Shown here in pieces: positions 59,131 to 64,000 of a DNA stretch of 64,000 nt. A program made the translations under genes and the position numbers. Where the stretch lies: contig NZ_QBKT01000004.1 in NCBI RefSeq assembly GCF_003054265.1, forward strand, positions 248,001-312,000, written 5' to 3'. Origin of the DNA: Kordia periserrulae (GTDB lineage Bacteria > Bacteroidota > Bacteroidia > Flavobacteriales > Flavobacteriaceae). The notes beneath the pieces were generated by a model, which had not been told where the DNA came from, ran no database searches, and saw only the letters and a list, made by a program, of their open reading frames with translations. The first letter of the stretch is position 1; each line of letters starts with the position of its first letter.

Positions 59131-59946
59131 TTATTGATTTCCAAGAATGATTGGCAATCCGCTGTCTCCAGAACCAATTACAATAACTTTGCTATTTGGT
59201 GATTCAGACATTTTTAACGTTGCTTCAATTCCTTTGTCTTGTAGAATTTTATCCGTTAGTGACGCACTTAAAATTCGGTTCGCGTCTGCTTTACCTTGCG
59301 CTTCAATACGTACTTTTTCTGCTTCTTTTTGCGCTGTTACGAGTCTAAACTCATATTCCAACGATTCTTGCTCTTGCTTTAGTTTACGCTCAATCGCTTG
59401 CTTAATGGTTGGTGGTAATTTTACATCTCTAATCAATACTCTTTCCAAAATGATGTATTGATCTTCTACAATTTTCTTTGTTTCTTCAAAGATTTCATTT
59501 TGAATTGCATCACGCTTACTAGAATATAACTGCTCTGGTGTATAACGTCCTACAACGCTTCTTGCCGCACTTCGTACTGCTGGTTGTAACACACGTTTTA
59601 AATAACTTTCTCCTTTTTCGTTGTGCAATCTTCCTAAATTATTGATATCTGGCATGTACTGTACAGAAGCGTCTAATTCAATATCCAAACCATTTGATGA
59701 TAATACAGACATGGTTTCTGGCACTTCTTGTAAACGCGTTTCATAGTCAATCACGCGGTTCCACGGTGCAATTAGGTGAAATCCTGGTTGCAATGCAGCT
59801 TCTTCAGAATCTACACCATTTCCTAATGTTTTGTATAAAACTGCTGCGTGACCTGCATCAATAGTAACGGCAGACTTTGCGATGGCAATGATTGCTATGA
59901 TGATAATGATTAATACGGGAATTCCGATTTTGGGTAATTTGTCCAT
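59131..59946 (-). CDS. Prohibitin/SPFH-family membrane protein
   Basis: The 271-residue protein has one N-terminal transmembrane helix (about 7-27). The SPFH/Band 7 domain (about 28-200) includes HAAVLYKTLG, PGFHLIAPWNRVIDYETRLQ and ERVLIRDVKLPPTIKQAIER. A C-terminal coiled coil follows (about 190-240, KLKQEQESLEYEFRLVTAQK, EAEKVRIEAQGKADANRI). The protein likely forms membrane ring assemblies and may help membrane protease regulation. Monocistronic. Confidence 0.93.
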   Translation of the reverse strand: MDKLPKIGIPVLIIIIIAIIAIAKSAVTIDAGHAAVLYKTLGNGVDSEEAALQPGFHLIAPWNRVIDYETRLQEVPETMSVLSSNGLDIELDASVQYMPDINNLGRLHNEKGESYLKRVLQPAVRSAARSVVGRYTPEQLYSSKRDAIQNEIFEETKKIVEDQYIILERVLIRDVKLPPTIKQAIERKLKQEQESLEYEFRLVTAQKEAEKVRIEAQGKADANRILSASLTDKILQDKGIEATLKMSESPNSKVIVIGSGDSGLPIILGNQ

Positions 59947-60036
59947 TTTTCTTTTAGTTTTTGATTATTTTGTTTTTTGTTCTTCTTCTGTTTGTTGTTT
60001 TTTCAATATGTCTTGACTCTATATTCTTGATTCTAA

Positions 60037-62073
60037 TTAGATAAGTCCATAATACTTCCTTGAAAACCATTCCAGCGCAAGTAATAGCGCTATGAAAGCT
60101 AGCAAATATTTCCAATCTATCAAAGATACGACCTTTTCGTTACTTTTTTCAATGGTTTTGAAACGTTGATCGTTTAGCAAAGAATTTATAAGTTTTTCTG
60201 GATTGTCATCAATGTGAAATGCTTTTCCGTCAGTTTTTGTTGCAATCGATTGTAAACGTGGTGTATCTGCGTTTAAGAATTGTTTTTCGATGTCAAATTC
60301 TAAAATCTTAAAACTACCTGATTTGCTGATATTTTTTCCTTCGGCGCGAACCGTAAATGTGTAGGATGCTGGCGGCAAATTGTTTAAATCGACCGTGTAA
60401 AAACCAGCATTGAGCAACATTGGATATGTGGTGGTTTCGTCTGTTTCTGTGTTTTTGATGATTGCGGTGAGATTGGCATTTGAATCAAATTCATACGACG
60501 GATTGAAATATTGTGCTGTCAATTGAATTTCTCGATTTCCGTAATAGAACGATTCATAACCCACTGTTAAACGTTCTCGCTTTTTGTTAGATGCTAAATA
60601 TTGCACCAATTTCCCTAAAAAGGTATCAAATTCTATAAAGTTTTCTTGCGATAAGAAGCTGTTGGCGCGCCATTTCCATATATTTTCTCCCGCTAAAATT
60701 GCTGCTCGCTTGGAATCTTCGGAATATGTTGCCAAGAGTGCGGAATTTGTGGAAACTCCCGAAATGATTTGCGTCAGAATGATTTCATGTGCAACGTTAA
60801 ATTCCACGTCACCAAATGCATTTTCTAACGGCGGATAATCTGTGAAATCAATATTCTCGATTAAGAAATTTGTATAGTTTGAATTGAGTTGTCCTTGTAC
60901 TTCTTCCGTTTCTGCCAAGTCGTCTTTTCGGAAACTGGATTGCACATCGTTTAGAAAATTCCAATCGGTTTGCGTTCCAGTGATGGTAAAGGTATTTTTT
61001 TCTAAACGTTGAATATTGTCATATACTTCTTGAAACTTTGTGGTTGGTTGATAGAGAATAATCAACTGATAATCATTGAGTTTCCCGGAAGCTTCATTCG
61101 GTTTTAAAATGTCCACACCGCGCAATTCGTTGCTTTCCAAACTTTTCTTTATCGCGCCTAAATCGGGATGAATGATATCGGAAACCAAGGCAATTTTCAC
61201 TTTTTGGTCAATGACTTCTACCGCAAAATAACGTGAGTTGTTTTGTGTGTTTTTTTCCTCGTTTAACGGCGTTAATGTTGCACGTAAGGTTTGTACACCA
61301 ATTTTCGTTGCCGAAATATTGAGATTGACGACTTTAGAATTGTCTGTTGGTGAAAATGTCAGTGCTTGACTCGCCACGCGTTTTCCATCGGCAGTTAAGA
61401 CTAAATTTGTTTGCACCGTTTCGTTTCCTGTATAGGTTGCGATGACTTCTACAGGAAATTTATTTTTTAAATAGGCGTATTTATTCGCGTTGAGCTGATC
61501 TATTTTTACATCCACAAAAGTGGTGGTATCGCCTGCTATCACAGGAAAAATAGGTTGCTTTATTTTGGATGAAATGAATTGATAGTCGTTTCCGTAGGTT
61601 TGATTTCCATCAGTAATAAGAATTGTTGGTGCAATGGCGTTTTTGTAGAGTTTGTTCAGGTCTTTGAGTGCTTTGCTTATGTTTGTTTGCACACCTGAAA
61701 AGTCAATCGTATCACTTTCTTGCAGCGTTGATGAAAATGTATAGGAATCAATCTCGAATTTATCATTTAATTCTTGAGAATTTTTAAGCGTTGTAACAAT
61801 ATCATTTACTTTCGTATCATAGCCTAATTCTGTAATGGAAGAAGAATTATCAACTGCAATCGTCAATATCGGTTTTTCCGTGTAATAGCTTGTTTGCTTA
61901 AATTTCGGATTGATAATTAACAACAACAAAGCAAACACACTTAAAAATCGTAAAAACGAAAAAAGCACTAATTTTTTAGTGCGTTTTTTTGTTTTGTAAT
62001 AGTAATGAAATATCGCGACAAGCGCCGATATTAGGACTGCTATACAGATATATACGATAGTTGTCGTTTGCAA
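60037..62073 (-). CDS. Membrane protein with a von Willebrand factor A-like domain
   Basis: The 678-residue protein has two N-terminal transmembrane helices (about 5-23, 33-53), as in Bat/BatA-like and DUF4159-related proteins. A periplasmic VWA domain begins ILTIAVDNSSSITELGYDTK (MIDAS D-x-S-x-S), with ILITDGNQTYGNDYQFISSK later. Long beta-rich periplasmic domains follow. One C-terminal helix ends the protein (about 655-672, IDWKYLLAFIALLLALEWFS). The function in this group is unknown; envelope stress or protein assembly is usual for Bat-like proteins. The downstream neighbour in the transcript order is not visible; the upstream gene (62078-62614) ends 4 bases before this start. Confidence 0.82.
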   Translation of the reverse strand: MQTTTIVYICIAVLISALVAIFHYYYKTKKRTKKLVLFSFLRFLSVFALLLLIINPKFKQTSYYTEKPILTIAVDNSSSITELGYDTKVNDIVTTLKNSQELNDKFEIDSYTFSSTLQESDTIDFSGVQTNISKALKDLNKLYKNAIAPTILITDGNQTYGNDYQFISSKIKQPIFPVIAGDTTTFVDVKIDQLNANKYAYLKNKFPVEVIATYTGNETVQTNLVLTADGKRVASQALTFSPTDNSKVVNLNISATKIGVQTLRATLTPLNEEKNTQNNSRYFAVEVIDQKVKIALVSDIIHPDLGAIKKSLESNELRGVDILKPNEASGKLNDYQLIILYQPTTKFQEVYDNIQRLEKNTFTITGTQTDWNFLNDVQSSFRKDDLAETEEVQGQLNSNYTNFLIENIDFTDYPPLENAFGDVEFNVAHEIILTQIISGVSTNSALLATYSEDSKRAAILAGENIWKWRANSFLSQENFIEFDTFLGKLVQYLASNKKRERLTVGYESFYYGNREIQLTAQYFNPSYEFDSNANLTAIIKNTETDETTTYPMLLNAGFYTVDLNNLPPASYTFTVRAEGKNISKSGSFKILEFDIEKQFLNADTPRLQSIATKTDGKAFHIDDNPEKLINSLLNDQRFKTIEKSNEKVVSLIDWKYLLAFIALLLALEWFSRKYYGLI

Positions 62074-62077
62074 TAGT

Positions 62078-62614
62078 TTATTTTGTTTTTATCAGTTCAA
62101 AAGAGTTTAAAAAACGATAAATGCTATCATTTCTATCTTTGTCTTCTAAGCAAATTACTTGCGTTATAAACATCGAGTTTTCAACCAAATAGGCATTGAT
62201 GTATATATAACCGCCTTGCATTTTTATTTTGATGCTTCTACCTGGATATCCGTTAAATTTCACTTCATGATCAAAAACTAGAAATCCTTTTACATTAGAC
62301 ACCGCACCTTTTACAGCTCCGTCTAATACTGTTTTGTTGTATTCATCATCCGCATCTTTGAATTGTTCTTCAGGATAATCAGAACGAATTACAGAATATA
62401 CCGCATTGTCATCTCCTGAAGTTGGCGAATACATAATCATGTGCATGTCCAATTCGCCCACAGCTGTAGGTACTTTTTGTACGGTTCTTTTAGGCTCTTT
62501 TGGATAGTAGGCTACAAATTCTAAATCTTCAGCTTTGTACTTTTCCCAATTTTGTGCTTGTACTGCGCTAAAAGACAGAAAGCATACCATGATTGCTACT
62601 ACAGTTTTTTTCAT
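62078..62614 (-). CDS. Small secreted protein of unknown function
   Basis: A signal peptide (to about residue 20, VQAQ) is followed by about 158 residues of mixed beta strands. The start WEKYKAEDLEFVAYYPKEPK and the strand pairs KGFLVFDHEVKFNGYPGRSI and GGYIYINAYLVENSMFITQV resemble small periplasmic lipid-binding or DUF-type domains of Bacteroidota, but I cannot name a family. It lies 4 bases before the VWA gene on the same strand, so they are likely co-transcribed. Confidence 0.75.
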   Translation of the reverse strand: MKKTVVAIMVCFLSFSAVQAQNWEKYKAEDLEFVAYYPKEPKRTVQKVPTAVGELDMHMIMYSPTSGDDNAVYSVIRSDYPEEQFKDADDEYNKTVLDGAVKGAVSNVKGFLVFDHEVKFNGYPGRSIKIKMQGGYIYINAYLVENSMFITQVICLEDKDRNDSIYRFLNSFELIKTK

Positions 62615-62717
62615 CTTGTGTATGTTAAGTGTTATGTTAAAAGATGTAATTCGCCTAAAATCATTCCAAATTCGCTTTAAAAATGCTAGTGGCGTTATTT
62701 TATTATGATTTTGATAT

Positions 62718-63464
62718 TTATGTCAACATTCCTCCATCCACGTTCAGCACTTGTCCTGTGACATAGGCTGATAAATCACTGGCAAGGAATACACATGCAT
62801 TGGCAACATCTTCTGGCGTTCCTCCTCTTTTGAGTGGAATGGCTTCTCTCCAACCTTTTACTACATCTTCAGGTAATTTACCTGTCATTTCAGTTTCTAT
62901 AAAGCCTGGCGCAATGACGTTGCTACGAATGTTTCGAGAACCTAATTCCAATGCAACAGATTTTGAAAATCCAATAATTCCTGCTTTGGAAGCCGCATAA
63001 TTGGTTTGTCCAGCATTTCCTTTAACTCCAACTACAGAACTCATATTGATGATTGAGCCTTTGCGTTGCTTTAACATGGTGCGTTGCACAGCTTTGGTCA
63101 TGTTGAACACGGATTTTAGGTTGACTTCAATGACTTTGTCAAAATCTTCTTCAGAAATACGCATCAATAAATTGTCTTTTGTAATTCCTGCGTTATTTAT
63201 CAATACATCAATCGAGCCAAACTCTTTCAACACTTCCGCAGCTAAGTCTTGAGCTTGTTGATAATCGGCTGCATTGCTTTGATATCCTTTGGCTTTGATG
63301 CCTAATCCGTTTAATTCTTTTTCTAATTCGTTTGCAGCTTCTACAGATGAACTGTATGTAAACGCAACATTAGCTCCGTTCGCTGCAAATACTTCTGCAA
63401 TTCCTTTTCCTATTCCTCTACTCGCGCCTGTAATGATGGCTGTTTTGCCTTCTAGTAATTTCAT
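62718..63464 (-). CDS. fabG: 3-oxoacyl-[acyl-carrier-protein] reductase
   Basis: It reduces 3-ketoacyl-ACP with NADPH in fatty acid elongation. The 248-residue short-chain dehydrogenase has the cofactor motif TGASRGIGKGIA (residues 12-23), NNAGITKDNLLMRI, the catalytic Ser in SIINMSSVVGVKGNAGQTNY and the Tyr-Lys pair in YAASKAGIIGFSK. The C-terminus is YVTGQVLNVDGGM, the FabG hallmark. Length and motifs support fabG over other SDRs. The gene appears monocistronic, with 242 bases of AT-rich sequence to the next gene. Confidence 0.93.
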   Translation of the reverse strand: MKLLEGKTAIITGASRGIGKGIAEVFAANGANVAFTYSSSVEAANELEKELNGLGIKAKGYQSNAADYQQAQDLAAEVLKEFGSIDVLINNAGITKDNLLMRISEEDFDKVIEVNLKSVFNMTKAVQRTMLKQRKGSIINMSSVVGVKGNAGQTNYAASKAGIIGFSKSVALELGSRNIRSNVIAPGFIETEMTGKLPEDVVKGWREAIPLKRGGTPEDVANACVFLASDLSAYVTGQVLNVDGGMLT

Positions 63465-63707
63465 ACGTATGTAATGGTTGATTTTTATTTAATTCAAATA
63501 TACTCAGAATAGTTAGGTTTGCAATACTTCCTTTTGGGATTATTCGTCATTATCAAGGGAATCGATGCTAATAAATTCATATCGAATAGGTTATAAATGT
63601 ATCATAAAAATTATGAGTTTCCAATAAATTCAAAAAAATATCTAAAAACCTGTAACAACCACCTTGATTTCTCGTCGTATGAAACAAATCAAACAAAAAA
63701 TAAAAAC

Positions 63708-64000
63708 ATGAAAAAACTACTGCTTTTTTCCTTAGTGATGCTTTTTATCGCTTGTAAAGAGGAAACCAAAAAACAACCTGAACTTTCTGAAATGAAACCC
63801 GCACCTAAAATCTCCGTGGAAGATTTCTTTAAAAATTCTGAAAAAACATCTTTCCGTTTGTCTCCTAATGGAGAATTTTTATCCTATTTAGCTCCTTATA
63901 AAGACCGTATGAACATTCACGTTCAAAAAATTGGCAGTGACGACGTAAAAAGAGTGACGAGTGTAGAAGATCGTGATTTGTCTGGCTATTTTTGGGCAAG
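63708..64000 (+). CDS. Probable S9-family (prolyl oligopeptidase-like) peptidase lipoprotein, 5' part only
   Basis: The gene runs off the right edge. The 97 visible codons start MKKLLLFSLVMLFIACKEET, a lipoprotein signal with Cys16. Then comes ISVEDFFKNSEKTSFRLSPN, followed by GEFLSYLAPYKDRMNIHVQK and a VEDRDLSGYFW segment. The SFRLSPNGxFLSYLxPxKDRMNxxVQ pattern is typical of the beta-propeller N-terminus of secreted S9 peptidases. The catalytic Ser-Asp-His domain would lie outside the window. Family assignment is therefore moderate. Confidence 0.7.
   Translation, partial: MKKLLLFSLVMLFIACKEETKKQPELSEMKPAPKISVEDFFKNSEKTSFRLSPNGEFLSYLAPYKDRMNIHVQKIGSDDVKRVTSVEDRDLSGYFWA

Overview
The window is AT-rich and looks like the chromosome of a marine Flavobacteriaceae member (Bacteroidota), possibly Kordia-like. 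The evidence is a SusC/SusD pair, type IX secretion (T9SS) C-terminal sorting domains, many Bacteroidota-type lipoproteins, promoters resembling TAnnTTTG rather than sigma70 boxes, and start codons without Shine-Dalgarno sequences. Species assignment is inference. I saw no tRNA, rRNA, CRISPR array, transposase or prophage.

Layout. 1-4.3 kb: two related envelope proteins of unknown function, then a membrane protein, a NarL-type histidine kinase and its response regulator. 4.5-7.0 kb: an ECF sigma factor, a membrane anti-sigma-like protein and a secreted DUF4097-like protein, with an ECF-type promoter in front. 7.2-10.4 kb: small membrane proteins, a 44-residue GG-leader peptide precursor missed by length cut-offs, a pseudopilin-like protein, a HAD phosphatase and uracil phosphoribosyltransferase. 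10.5-12.5 kb: a T9SS-exported endonuclease I.

12.6-44.9 kb is a large polysaccharide utilization locus (PUL) for a beta-1,3/beta-1,6-glucan, most likely laminarin. Operon A (41.4 to 33.0 kb, minus strand) encodes SusC, SusD, a multi-module surface lipoprotein and a GH16 lipoprotein. Operon B (32.4 to 14.8 kb, minus strand) encodes a clan GH-A hydrolase fused to a predicted outer-membrane beta-barrel, two binding lipoproteins, a second GH16, a GH149/GH161-type beta-1,3-oligoglucan phosphorylase, a GH17 lipoprotein, a GH30 lipoprotein, an MFS sugar transporter, two GH17 enzymes without signal peptides and a T9SS-exported binding protein. The model is surface cleavage by GH16, uptake through SusCD, periplasmic trimming by GH17 and GH30, MFS import, then cytosolic hydrolysis and phosphorolysis. 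A LacI regulator lies at the downstream end. A beta-propeller/Y_Y_Y/LuxR sensor-regulator lies next to susC. Three sequence blocks at matching spacing precede both operons, which marks them as one regulon. Between the sensor-regulator and susC lies a second GG-leader peptide precursor, divergent from susC.

45-49.1 kb: an MscS channel, a DCC thiol oxidoreductase, and a TPR protein with six near-identical repeats next to a small membrane protein. 49.3-57.4 kb: a complete histidine operon (hisGDCBHAF-IE) with a classical attenuator: an 18-residue leader peptide with four consecutive His codons and a strong terminator. Its spacers carry dispersed repeats, one of which also sits in frame inside hisA. 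57.5-64 kb: an OmpA-like protein, a helix-hairpin-helix membrane protein, a prohibitin-like protein, a VWA membrane protein, a small secreted protein, FabG and the start of an S9-type peptidase lipoprotein.
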